This document shows positions 1-7,347 of a stretch of 41,098 nt of DNA, piece by piece. Both the position numbers and the translations under genes were made by a program. How positions within the stretch are numbered: position 1 is the stretch's first letter; every line of letters starts with the position of its first letter. The notes under the pieces are model-generated. The model did not search any database. It saw only the letters and a list, made by a program, of their open reading frames with translations, and was not told the origin of the DNA. The stretch is from Myxococcales bacterium (lineage in GTDB: Bacteria > Myxococcota_A > Polyangia > Polyangiales > Ga0077539), in NCBI GenBank assembly GCA_013298625.1, contig JAAFIF010000087.1, forward strand, positions 1 to 41,098. Reading direction: 5' to 3'.

Positions 1-47
1 CCGATCCGTCGGAAGGTGCGCGAAGCGCGCGACCACGCTCAGCGTGA

Positions 48-78
48 GGTGCGCGTCAGCGTACGGTGCGCGTCAGCG
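48..78. repeat. Short tandem direct repeat
   Basis: The 14-bp word ggtgcgcgtcagcg occurs at 48-61 and again at 65-78, 17 bp apart. It directly abuts the left end of the large palindromic cluster that begins near 76. A near-palindrome (cacgct, one base, agcgtg) lies at 34-46. No coding sequence is evident here. The significance is unknown; it may be the edge of the same repeat family. Confidence 0.7.
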
Positions 79-320
79 AACGACCCAGTGAAAAAGCGGT
101 TTTCTCCACGGCGGGTTGGCAACGGGTGAAGAGCGACGGCTGAAGGCAACGAGCGAACGCCCCAGTGAAAAGGCGGTGTTCTCCACGGCGGGTTGTCAAA
201 CCCGCCGTGGAGAGAACCGCTTCTTCACCGGGTCGTTCGCTCGTTGCCTTCAGCCGCCGCTCTTCACTCGTTGCCAACCCGCCGTGGAGAGAACCGCTTC
301 TTCACCGGGTCGTTCGCTCG
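76..320. repeat. Large palindromic repeat cluster (two inverted pairs of about 44-77 bp units)
   Basis: Two copies of a unit containing ccacggcgggtt lie in forward orientation (about 76-150 and 153-194), followed by two copies in reverse orientation (200-243 and 277-320). The two reverse copies are identical over 44 bp and have a 77-bp period. The centre is a perfect 14-bp stem, 181-194 pairing with 199-212, around the 4-base loop gtca. The whole element can therefore fold into a long imperfect cruciform or RNA hairpin. Short open frames across it are artefacts of the repeat. It could be a REP/MITE-like element, a strong terminator or an intergenic repeat family. No transposase or integrase is visible nearby. 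Confidence 0.85.
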
Positions 321-662
321 TCGCCTTCGCCCGCACGATCCGCAATCACACCCGTAGGACCGGCGGGTTCGCTCGCTCTTTGCCTCGCTGAACGCCCGAG
401 GGCTCGTCTCCGGGACTGAGGCGATCGACGCTGCGGACTTCGCCTGTGATTCTCCACGCAGAACTTGGGCAACGATGACGGCTCGTCCTCCGGGCGTGAG
501 TTCATCCGTTGTCGCTCGTTCGCGACCGAATTCGCAGCCGATGCGAATGGATCGGCACGGCGCCGGATCCCTGTTTCGAGCACCCAGCGCGTCGCGATCG
601 GACGCGACGAACCTCGCGCGAGCCGCGGTTCGCGTGGGCTACCGTGGCGCACGCTCCACCCA
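321..662. other. Gene-poor stretch between repeats and the CdiI-like gene
   Basis: I see no convincing gene here. The reading frame of the downstream immunity gene stays open upstream to about 465, but the extra N-terminal residues do not resemble the conserved part of the family. A loosely repeated word (gctcgtctccggg near 391 and gctcgtcctccggg near 481) is the only structure noticed. The promoter of the 663 gene is presumably in this stretch, but no clear -35/-10 pair could be identified. Confidence 0.4.
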
Positions 663-1145
663 ATGGCCAAGAGACCACGCCCCCTTCGTGCCAGACCCAC
701 GCGCTCGAAGACAGCGCGCGCCCACGATGCCGAGATCGACCGCAGCCGATCGCTCACCGAGCTCGAAGGCGACGACTGGGGCTCCGCCAGGCCCGATGAC
801 AGCGGGCTGGTGACGCGATGCCTCGCGGCGCGGCGCGTCGCCATCGGAGCGCTCTCGCTCGAGCAGCTTCGCATGCTCATCGGGCAGCGAATTGGGCTGC
901 GGTTTCTCGTCGCGATCGCGGTCGAAGCGCTCGAACGCGATCCGTTTGCGTGCGGAGACCTTTACCCGGGCGACCTGCTCTCGGCGCTCTCGACGCTCTC
1001 GCGCGATCAGTGGGCGGCGATGCCCGCCGCGCGCGAGCGTTTGCGCGCCGTGCTCGATCGCGCGATCGAAGCCGTCGAGGGCGACGACGACGTGCTCCGC
1101 GCGACGATCGCTGGGTGCGCCCGATCGTTCGCCGCGAGCGAGTGA
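663..1145 (+). CDS. CdiI-like contact-dependent growth inhibition immunity protein
   Basis: The predicted 160-residue cytosolic protein resembles the CdiI family of immunity proteins, which bind and neutralise the toxic C-terminus of a cognate CdiA-type toxin. Visible family features, in order, are SLTELEGDDWG (about residues 24-34), LVTRCLAARR, SLEQLRMLIGQ, and the motif DLYPGDLLSAL followed by an amphipathic C-terminal helix. The ATG at 663 was chosen because the family core begins shortly after it with a basic lead-in (MAKRPRPLRARP). The frame stays open upstream to 465, but that part is not family-like. No CdiA, CdiB or polymorphic toxin is visible in the window, so it is an orphan here. 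It converges with the Omp85 gene, whose stop is 21 bp away. The family call is from memory of conserved motifs; the partner is unknown. Confidence 0.72.
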   Translation: MAKRPRPLRARPTRSKTARAHDAEIDRSRSLTELEGDDWGSARPDDSGLVTRCLAARRVAIGALSLEQLRMLIGQRIGLRFLVAIAVEALERDPFACGDLYPGDLLSALSTLSRDQWAAMPAARERLRAVLDRAIEAVEGDDDVLRATIAGCARSFAASE

Positions 1146-1166
1146 CTCACTGCCCCACCCGAGCAC

Positions 1167-4100
1167 TCACGACGTGCTGAACGAAAACGAGAACACCGGC
1201 CACGGCTCGATCCCGTCCCGCGCGAAGAGCGGAAACCCCAGGTCGATCCCCACCGGGCCGATCGGCGTGATGTACCGCACGCCGAATCCGGGAGAGACCC
1301 GCAGGGCGAAGACATGAAACACGTTGCGGAGGTCTTTCCAGAGGTTTCCGACGTCGACGAAGAGGTTGAGGCCGAGGCCCGAGGAGCCGATGGGGATGCG
1401 CAGGTCGTTGCGCCACACGACGTACGCGTCCGCGCTGCGCTGCGAGAGCAGCAGCGTGCGCACGTCGGGCACCGCCGCGGTAGGGGTCCCGCACGGGCTC
1501 GTCGCGGGCGGATCCAGCACGTCCGCAGGAATCAACGAATCCTGCAGCCACCCTCGCAACGAATCCGCTCCGCCCAAAAAGAACTGCCGGTTGGGATACG
1601 TCACCCTGTTGCACGGGTCGAACGTCCCGTTGACCCCGAGCCGCACCGTCGAGGCCCACGTCCACGTCCCGATCGCGCCGCCGCCCCACGAGGCGTAGCC
1701 CGAAAACGAGAGCGTCCCGCGCAGGGTGTTTCCTGGCGGCGGAGGCAGCGTCGTCCCCGTCGGCGTCTGCTGCTCGAAATACGCCAGCACCCCCACGAAC
1801 TCTCCCAGCAGCGACAGAAAGAAACCGCGCTGCGGGTTGAACACCTGATCGCGCTGGTCGATCGACATCGTCATGCGCGCCGACGTCAAGATCGTCGTGC
1901 CCTGCGGAAGCAGCAGCAGTCGGCTCAGCCGCAGCTGCTCGGACATCGGCAGTCCCTGCAAAATGTCCGACAGACTTCCGAACAGATTCAGGTTGTTCAC
2001 CTGAAAGTCCACCAGCGGCGTGAGCGTCAGCCAACGCACCGGGCGCACCAGCGTCGAAGCCGAGATGTCCGCCGCGTTGATCGCGAACTGAAGGTCCACC
2101 GAGCGAGACAGAGACAAGTCGACCGCAGGGCGAAAGTCCGTCCCGAGCACGCGCGTCGGCGGGAGCTGCAACGACATGCCCGCGCGACCGCGAAAGCGCT
2201 CGTACCACTGCAAGCCCCGCAGCGTCGGGTACAGATTCGCGTCGAAGAACGCCAGAAACGGCGCCACGTAGCCCACTTGAAGCGACGCCGTCATCGACAC
2301 CGTCGAGCGCAGCACGTTGCGCCGCGTGAACTGCACGCTCCCGCGCAGCAGCTCGTAGAAGCTCACGCCGCCGCGCGCCTCGATGTTTCCACCAGTCTCG
2401 CTCACCTGAACGACCAGCGTCTTGACCGACGACTCGACGTCCGGGTCCGCCAGCGACACCGAGACCGCCGAGAAGTACCCGAGCTCGCCGAGCCTGCGCT
2501 GCGACTCGCGCGCGAGCGACGGGCGAAACACCTCGCCTTCGCGCAGCGCGAGCCTGTCGTACACGACCCTGCGCGCGATCGCGTTGAGCCCCCGAATGTC
2601 CACGTGCGAGACCCGCACCAGCGGGCCCTCGGTGAGCACGAAGCGCACGCGCGCGTTGACCCCGTCGAGCGATCGATCGATCACCGACGCCACGCGCACG
2701 TAGTTGTAGCCCTGCTCGCGGTAGAACTCCGTCAGCCGATCGCGCGCCGCCGCGACCTCGGCCATCGAGAGCGGCCCGTCGATCGTCAGCCCGCACTTCT
2801 CTGCGAGCCGCGCAGAAGAGACCGCGTTGTTCGCGTCGAACTGCACCGCCGTCAGCCGCACCTGCGCGCGCTCGACCACGCGAAACGCCACGTCGAACAC
2901 AGGCCTGCCGACCTCGTCGACGTCCCGATGCGGCGCCCCGTCGAGCTCGACCGTCGCGTCGAGGTACCCGAGCTCGCGGTAGCGCGCGACGATCCTGCGC
3001 GCCGCGTCCTGGTACACCTCGGTCACGAACGTGCGCTCGGGCCGAAGCGCCAGCGGCATGCGCGAGCCCCGCGCCTCGCTGTTGTGCACGGCGTCGCTCA
3101 CCGACGCCTCGGCGTCGGTCGGCGCGACAAACGAGCCTCCGCCCGGCAAATCCGCGCGCGACTGCTCGTCGAGCACCTCTCGCAGCGCCGAGTACGACAG
3201 CGCCGTCGCGCCCGAAAACGACACCGTGCGCACGTACACGGGCCGCCCTTCGCGCACGCTGAACAGCAGCCGTCGCCGCCCTCGCGGCAGCTCGATCACC
3301 CGCGGCTCGACCCGCGCGTCCACCAGCGCGCGGCGCACGTAGAAGTCCCGCAGCCGCCCCGCCATCGTCGCCACGCTCGCGTCGTCGATGGCGCGCTCGT
3401 CGTCGAGGCGCAGCGCCTCGCGCAGCTCTCCGCTGCCCACGTAGCGATTGCCCTCGAACGCCACTTCGTACGCAGGGCCCAGGGCCGCGTTGAAGCGAAG
3501 CTCGAGCCTGGGCGCCCGCGCGCTCGTGCCCGCGGCGGGCAGCACCGACGGCTCGCCGATGCGCGCGTTGGCGTAGCCCATGCGGCGCAGCGCGGCCCCG
3601 ACGCTCTCGCTCACCGTGCGAAGCGCGCGCGTGTCCGCGAGCTCTCCGGCGCCCAAGATCGGGCGGCACGCGGCCTCGCGCTCGGCGATGAGCGACGGCG
3701 CCATCGAGAGCTGCTCGCAGAAGCTCGTCGCGAACTCGCGGTCGATCTCTGCGGCGAACACCCGCACGCTGCCGACGTGCGTCGCGGGCCCCTCGCGCAC
3801 CGTCACGACCACGCGCGAGTCGTCCGCTTGCCTCGCGCGCTCGGTGCGCGCTCGCACGGTCGCGCTGTGAAATCCCGCGGCGCGGTACGCCTCGGTCAAC
3901 CGCGCGCTCGCCTCGTCGAGCCGCGCAGCGGTCACCCATGTCTGGCCCGTCAACGAGAAGTCCGCGCGCACCGCTTCGAGGGGCCGCTCGTCGATGCCCT
4001 CGAAGCGCAGCTCCGCCATGCGCGTGCGGCGCTCGCCGCGAAGGACGAGCTCGATTCCGCCGGGGACGGCGCGGACCGTGGCGCGGAGGTCTCCGAAGGT

Positions 4101-4361
4101 GCCCGAGGCGACCGCGCGCTCGACCGCGGCGCGGAGCAGCTCGTCGTCGACCAGGACCCCGCGAGGAAGCGCGACGCGCGCCCAAGGGTCTTCTCCGTCG
4201 AGCGCGGGCTCGATGCGCACGGACACGAGCCGCTGGCGCCCCGACGCGATCGGAGCGGGCCCCTGCACGCCCGCCGTGCCCGCTGTCTGCGCGCCTGCGG
4301 CGCCCGCTGCGCCGAGCGACGCGAGCCCGAGCAGGGCGGACAGGGGGTAGGGGGCGCGCAT
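1167..4361 (-). CDS. Omp85/BamA-like outer-membrane protein with about seven POTRA-like segments
   Basis: This 1064-residue protein has an N-terminal signal peptide (cleavage likely after AAGAQ, about residue 25). About seven periplasmic POTRA-like segments follow (roughly 44-108, 113-192, 196-294, 297-373, 375-497, 500-580, 581-655), and then a 16-stranded-type barrel from about 657 to the end. Omp85 hallmarks seen are FFLGGADSLRGW at 927-938 (the RGF/RGY-like loop-6 motif, here RGW), FVDVGNLWKD, and a C-terminal TPIGPVGIDLGFPL strand. Known family roles are beta-barrel insertion (BamA) or autotransporter assembly (TamA). BamA usually has five POTRAs and TamA three, so this is a large paralogue and could be a Bam, Tam or lineage-specific assembly factor. 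The last residue is Ser, not the usual aromatic; the final Phe is three residues earlier. The start is ATG at 4361, only 29 bp from the divergent HIT gene. Confidence 0.9.
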   Translation of the reverse strand: MRAPYPLSALLGLASLGAAGAAGAQTAGTAGVQGPAPIASGRQRLVSVRIEPALDGEDPWARVALPRGVLVDDELLRAAVERAVASGTFGDLRATVRAVPGGIELVLRGERRTRMAELRFEGIDERPLEAVRADFSLTGQTWVTAARLDEASARLTEAYRAAGFHSATVRARTERARQADDSRVVVTVREGPATHVGSVRVFAAEIDREFATSFCEQLSMAPSLIAEREAACRPILGAGELADTRALRTVSESVGAALRRMGYANARIGEPSVLPAAGTSARAPRLELRFNAALGPAYEVAFEGNRYVGSGELREALRLDDERAIDDASVATMAGRLRDFYVRRALVDARVEPRVIELPRGRRRLLFSVREGRPVYVRTVSFSGATALSYSALREVLDEQSRADLPGGGSFVAPTDAEASVSDAVHNSEARGSRMPLALRPERTFVTEVYQDAARRIVARYRELGYLDATVELDGAPHRDVDEVGRPVFDVAFRVVERAQVRLTAVQFDANNAVSSARLAEKCGLTIDGPLSMAEVAAARDRLTEFYREQGYNYVRVASVIDRSLDGVNARVRFVLTEGPLVRVSHVDIRGLNAIARRVVYDRLALREGEVFRPSLARESQRRLGELGYFSAVSVSLADPDVESSVKTLVVQVSETGGNIEARGGVSFYELLRGSVQFTRRNVLRSTVSMTASLQVGYVAPFLAFFDANLYPTLRGLQWYERFRGRAGMSLQLPPTRVLGTDFRPAVDLSLSRSVDLQFAINAADISASTLVRPVRWLTLTPLVDFQVNNLNLFGSLSDILQGLPMSEQLRLSRLLLLPQGTTILTSARMTMSIDQRDQVFNPQRGFFLSLLGEFVGVLAYFEQQTPTGTTLPPPPGNTLRGTLSFSGYASWGGGAIGTWTWASTVRLGVNGTFDPCNRVTYPNRQFFLGGADSLRGWLQDSLIPADVLDPPATSPCGTPTAAVPDVRTLLLSQRSADAYVVWRNDLRIPIGSSGLGLNLFVDVGNLWKDLRNVFHVFALRVSPGFGVRYITPIGPVGIDLGFPLFARDGIEPWPVFSFSFSTS

Positions 4362-4390
4362 GAGGGTATGCGTGTAGTACGGTCGGGATC

Positions 4391-4741
4391 GTGATGGAAG
4401 AGCACTGTATTTTCTGCAAAATCGTCGCGAAGAAGATCCCCGCGAAGATCGCCTACGAGGACGAGCACGTCCTGGCGTTTCACGACTTGCACCCGCAGAG
4501 CCCGGTGCACGTGCTGGTGATCCCGAAGGAGCACTTGACCTCGCTGGCGCACTCGACCGACGCGCACATCGAGCTGCTCGGGCGCTGCCTGCGGGCAGCG
4601 GCGAAGCTCGCAGCCGAGCTCGGCGTCGCAGAGAAGGGCTATCGCACCGTGATCAACACGGGCAACGACGGCGGACAGAGCGTCCACCACCTGCACGTGC
4701 ACTTGCTCGCAGGGCGGCAGCACGGCTGGCCTCCGGGCTGA
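4391..4741 (+). CDS. HIT (histidine triad) family nucleotide hydrolase, HinT type
   Basis: This small cytosolic protein (116 residues from GTG 4391; ATG at 4394 is an equally good start) has the full HinT layout. It begins with the zinc-ligand-like CIFCKIV, followed by ISAK-type helices and a central strand VLVIPKEHLTSL. The active-site histidine triad HHLHVHLL lies near the C-terminus, and the protein ends with the typical GRQHGWPPG tail. HinT proteins hydrolyse purine nucleoside phosphoramidates and aminoacyl-adenylates. Length and motif spacing match the family. The gene diverges from the Omp85 gene with 29 bp between the starts, so the two promoters must overlap or lie within coding sequence. 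Confidence 0.95.
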   Translation: MMEEHCIFCKIVAKKIPAKIAYEDEHVLAFHDLHPQSPVHVLVIPKEHLTSLAHSTDAHIELLGRCLRAAAKLAAELGVAEKGYRTVINTGNDGGQSVHHLHVHLLAGRQHGWPPG

Positions 4742-4743
4742 AG

Positions 4744-4765
4744 CTCTGGGGCCGTTGTCCCAGAG
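4744..4765. terminator. Terminator-like hairpin between convergent genes
   Basis: A 7-bp perfect stem (ctctggg at 4744-4750 with cccagag at 4759-4765, 8-nt loop) lies between the stop of the HIT gene (4741) and the stop of the minus-strand TPR/PEGA gene (4776). Its position suits a bidirectional terminator, but neither side has a T-run, so an intrinsic mechanism is doubtful. Confidence 0.4.
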
Positions 4766-4775
4766 AATTCGCTGG

Positions 4776-5765
4776 TCAATCGCGGTGGCCGAGGACGACG
4801 ATGTCCGTAGTTCCGCCGTAGGATGGGGGCGGGATCGCCACGATCGCGACGACCACGGCGATCGCGACGACGCCCGCTGCGACGCCGGTCCACAGCCACG
4901 GAGAGCGCACGACGCTCGGCCGCGCGGCGCTCAAGTCGACGTGGAGGTTCGAGCTCGCGCCCGCTTCGAGGTCGATCCAGCGCTCGCTGCGCTCGTGCTC
5001 GGGCGCGGTGAGCACCAGCGAGTGTCGCCCTTCAGCGAGCGTGAGCGGCGTCGAGAGCGCGGCGCTTCTTCCGTCGATGTGCAGCGCTGCGGTCCGCGGC
5101 GTCGCCGTGACGGTCAGCGTCGAAGAAGCGATGCGACGAAGCTGCGCCACGAGGGTGATGCGCTCGCCCTGCCGAGGCGTCACGTCCACGATGTACGGCT
5201 CGTGCCGCGGCGCGGTCACGACGATGTGATGCGCCCTCGGATCGAGCTGGATCTGCCGCGCAGCGCCAGTCGCATTGGCATTGGCGTTCACGCCATCGAC
5301 GGTGATCGTCGCGTCCGCGGGCGCGACGGTGATGCTGGCGACCGCGATGGTCTCGCGGGTGATCGCGAGCTGCCGCTGCGCGTCGGCGTAGCGAGCCCCC
5401 TCCTGCGCGGGGTCCGTCACGAGCCGAAAGTAATCATCGAACGCGGCGACCGCTTCGATCGCGCGCCCGAGCCGCACGAGGCTGCTGGCCATGTTGATCG
5501 CCGCGCTCGCGCGGGGGACGAGCGTGCGCGACCGTCGAAACTCTTCGAGCGCTTCGGCCCAGCGTTCGAGCCGAGCAAACTCGACCCCGCGCTCGAACGC
5601 GGCTCGCGCTTCGATCGCCTGCATCGCTGGCGGATCGCCGCTCGGCGCGGCCACGGGGCTCGACGGAGCCTGGCTCTGCGCGAGCGCCGCGCGGTCGACG
5701 CACAGCCCTGTGAGCGCGACGCACGCAGCGAGGACAACACTTCGAGAAAGAACCCCTGCAACCAT
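4776..5765 (-). CDS. TPR- and PEGA-domain membrane protein
   Basis: The 329-residue protein starts with a signal peptide (hydrophobic VVLAACVALTGLCV, then ALAQ). A helical TPR-like region (about 50-135) follows, including AFERGVEFARLERWAEALEEF. Next come two PEGA-like beta domains, about 140-205 (ASITVAPADATITVDGV...) and 210-280 (LTVTATPRTAALHIDG...). Near the C-terminus is a single hydrophobic segment (WLWTGVAAGVVAIAVVVAIV) with a short tail. PEGA domains are surface or periplasmic beta modules common in myxobacteria, often found with Ser/Thr kinases. Here the gene lies 62 bp downstream of two kinase genes on the same strand, so a role in the same signalling or envelope cluster is plausible. 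No catalytic motif is seen. ATG at 5765 begins the signal peptide. Confidence 0.8.
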   Translation of the reverse strand: MVAGVLSRSVVLAACVALTGLCVDRAALAQSQAPSSPVAAPSGDPPAMQAIEARAAFERGVEFARLERWAEALEEFRRSRTLVPRASAAINMASSLVRLGRAIEAVAAFDDYFRLVTDPAQEGARYADAQRQLAITRETIAVASITVAPADATITVDGVNANANATGAARQIQLDPRAHHIVVTAPRHEPYIVDVTPRQGERITLVAQLRRIASSTLTVTATPRTAALHIDGRSAALSTPLTLAEGRHSLVLTAPEHERSERWIDLEAGASSNLHVDLSAARPSVVRSPWLWTGVAAGVVAIAVVVAIVAIPPPSYGGTTDIVVLGHRD

Positions 5766-5827
5766 TGAAAATCACGCAGAGCATCGCACACCCGCCGCGC
5801 CGTGCGCGCCCCTCGCGCTCGAGAGGG

Positions 5828-7288
5828 TTATCTCCAGACGAAGCGGAGGTCTCGAACCGTTCCCGACGAGCGGAGCGCGACGACGCCCTCGCGCGACCGC
5901 CGCTGCATCGCGCGAAATGCGCAGCGACCCAGGGCGTTCGGCGCGGACGCCCCCTCCACGAGCGCGGCGCTTCGCTGTCGAATGACCAATGAAAACCGGG
6001 CCGACGCCTCCCCTGGCGCGCGGCGACACTGCTCGATCTCGGGCATCGCGAGCTGCACCCACTCGACGATCTCGCCGATGTCCACGCTCGGAGAAGCGAG
6101 CGCAGAGCGCAGGGACACTGCGCCGGACTGCGACGCGATCAGCGCGGGCTCCGCGGCGCTCTCGACCCTCGCCGACGGCGCGACGGTCGTCGGCCGAGCG
6201 CTCGGCGTCGGAGCGTCGAACGCCCGCATCGCAAGCCCCGCCAACGCGCTCTGCAACGGGTCCGCTTCGGACGCGGCCGGTGCCGCTGGCGCTGCGCTCG
6301 CGGGCGGCGCGTCGCGCTCGCGCTGGCTTCGCGCGCCCAGCGCGAGCACGCCCCCAGCGACGAGCAGCGCAGCGCACGCCGCGACACGCGCGGGCCAGCT
6401 CACCCGCCGAACCGTCGCGTCGGGCGCCGCGCGCACCACGGCAAGATCGGTGCTCTCGGTCTCGCTCGACGCGGCAGCGAGGCGAGCGTGCATCGCTTTG
6501 GCGCTGGGCGGGCGCCGTTCGCGGTCGAGGGACAACGCTTCGTCCACCACGGCGCAGAGCGAGGCCGTCGTCGTCGGCGACGCGGCCGCGAGCGACGGAG
6601 CCTCTCGTTGGCTGAGCGCGATGAACCAATCGCCCAGCGAATCTGCGTCGAAGAGCGTCCGCCCAGAGATGCAGCGAAAGAGCACGGCGCCCACGGCGAA
6701 CAGGTCCGCCCGAGCGTCGACCGTGCGAGCGTCGAGCTGCTCGGGCGGCATGTAGCCGGGCGTTCCCAAGATGGTCCCAGAGATGGTGGGCGCGGGGGTG
6801 TGCTGCGGCGAGGGGTCGAGCTGCTTCGAGATGCCGAAATCGATCACGAACACGTGCTCGTGCTCGCCGCGGCGCTGCACGAGCAGGTTCGATGGCTTGA
6901 TGTCTCGATGAATGATCCCGCGCTCGTGCAGGGCGTCGAGCGCCTCGAGCACTTGCAACGCGAGCCGCGCAGCCCGCGCGGGAGCCATGCGCCCGCCCTC
7001 GGCTTCGAGCAGCGATTCGAGCGTGCGCCCCTCGACGAGCTGCATCGCGACGAAGACCCTCCCGTCCTCGAGCGCGCCGCAGTCGTACACCTCGACGAGC
7101 GACGGATGCCGCGCCGACGCCGTGATCCGCGCCTCGTTGAGCACCCGCGCTGCGAGCTCTGGATCGCCCCTCGGATCGCTGACCTTCAGCGCGACCTCGC
7201 GACCCGTCATCCGATGCCGCGCGAGAAACACGTTGCCGACGTTGCCTCGCCCCAACAGCCGCAGGATCTCGTAGCGATCGACGTCCAT
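5828..7288 (-). CDS. Transmembrane Ser/Thr protein kinase (PknB-like) with C-terminal extracytoplasmic domain
   Basis: This 486-residue eukaryote-like kinase has a glycine loop LGRGNVGNVF at residues 12-21, catalytic Lys35 in VALK, HRDIKPSN at 127-134, DFG at 150-152 and an activation-segment end GTPGYMPPEQ. A proline/alanine-rich linker leads to a single TM helix at about 301-320. The C-terminal approx. 85 residues contain paired cysteines (EIEQC ... LGRC) and a pattern resembling AgmX/PglI- or TonB-like C-terminal modules of myxobacteria; that resemblance is tentative. It would phosphorylate cytosolic Ser/Thr targets in response to an external cue. The ATG at 7288 was chosen because the kinase fold starts at once (MDVDRYEILRLLG). 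It lies 59 bp downstream of a second kinase on the same strand. Confidence 0.92.
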   Translation of the reverse strand: MDVDRYEILRLLGRGNVGNVFLARHRMTGREVALKVSDPRGDPELAARVLNEARITASARHPSLVEVYDCGALEDGRVFVAMQLVEGRTLESLLEAEGGRMAPARAARLALQVLEALDALHERGIIHRDIKPSNLLVQRRGEHEHVFVIDFGISKQLDPSPQHTPAPTISGTILGTPGYMPPEQLDARTVDARADLFAVGAVLFRCISGRTLFDADSLGDWFIALSQREAPSLAAASPTTTASLCAVVDEALSLDRERRPPSAKAMHARLAAASSETESTDLAVVRAAPDATVRRVSWPARVAACAALLVAGGVLALGARSQRERDAPPASAAPAAPAASEADPLQSALAGLAMRAFDAPTPSARPTTVAPSARVESAAEPALIASQSGAVSLRSALASPSVDIGEIVEWVQLAMPEIEQCRRAPGEASARFSLVIRQRSAALVEGASAPNALGRCAFRAMQRRSREGVVALRSSGTVRDLRFVWR

Positions 7289-7322
7289 CACGGCGATCGA
7301 TAGCCCGCAGCGCGCCTGTCGA

Positions 7323-7334
7323 GTTCTTAAGAAC
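7323..7334. other. Perfect 12-bp palindrome between the two kinase genes
   Basis: The word gttcttaagaac is its own reverse complement. It sits in the 59-bp gap between the stop of the upstream kinase (7348) and the start of the downstream one (7288), about 35 bp before that start. It is AT-rich against a GC-rich background. An operator for a dimeric regulator is possible; chance cannot be excluded. Confidence 0.3.
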
Positions 7335-7347
7335 CCCAAATCGCGGG

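Noticed and set aside
76..320. CRISPR array
   Set aside because: There are only two copies per orientation, the copies are inverted relative to each other, the spacing sequences are themselves repeated, and no cas gene is present.
1314..4394. Long open frame of about 1026 codons on the plus strand
   Set aside because: It is antisense to the well-supported Omp85 gene. Its translation is dominated by Arg, His and Ala without domains, as expected for a shadow frame in GC-rich DNA.
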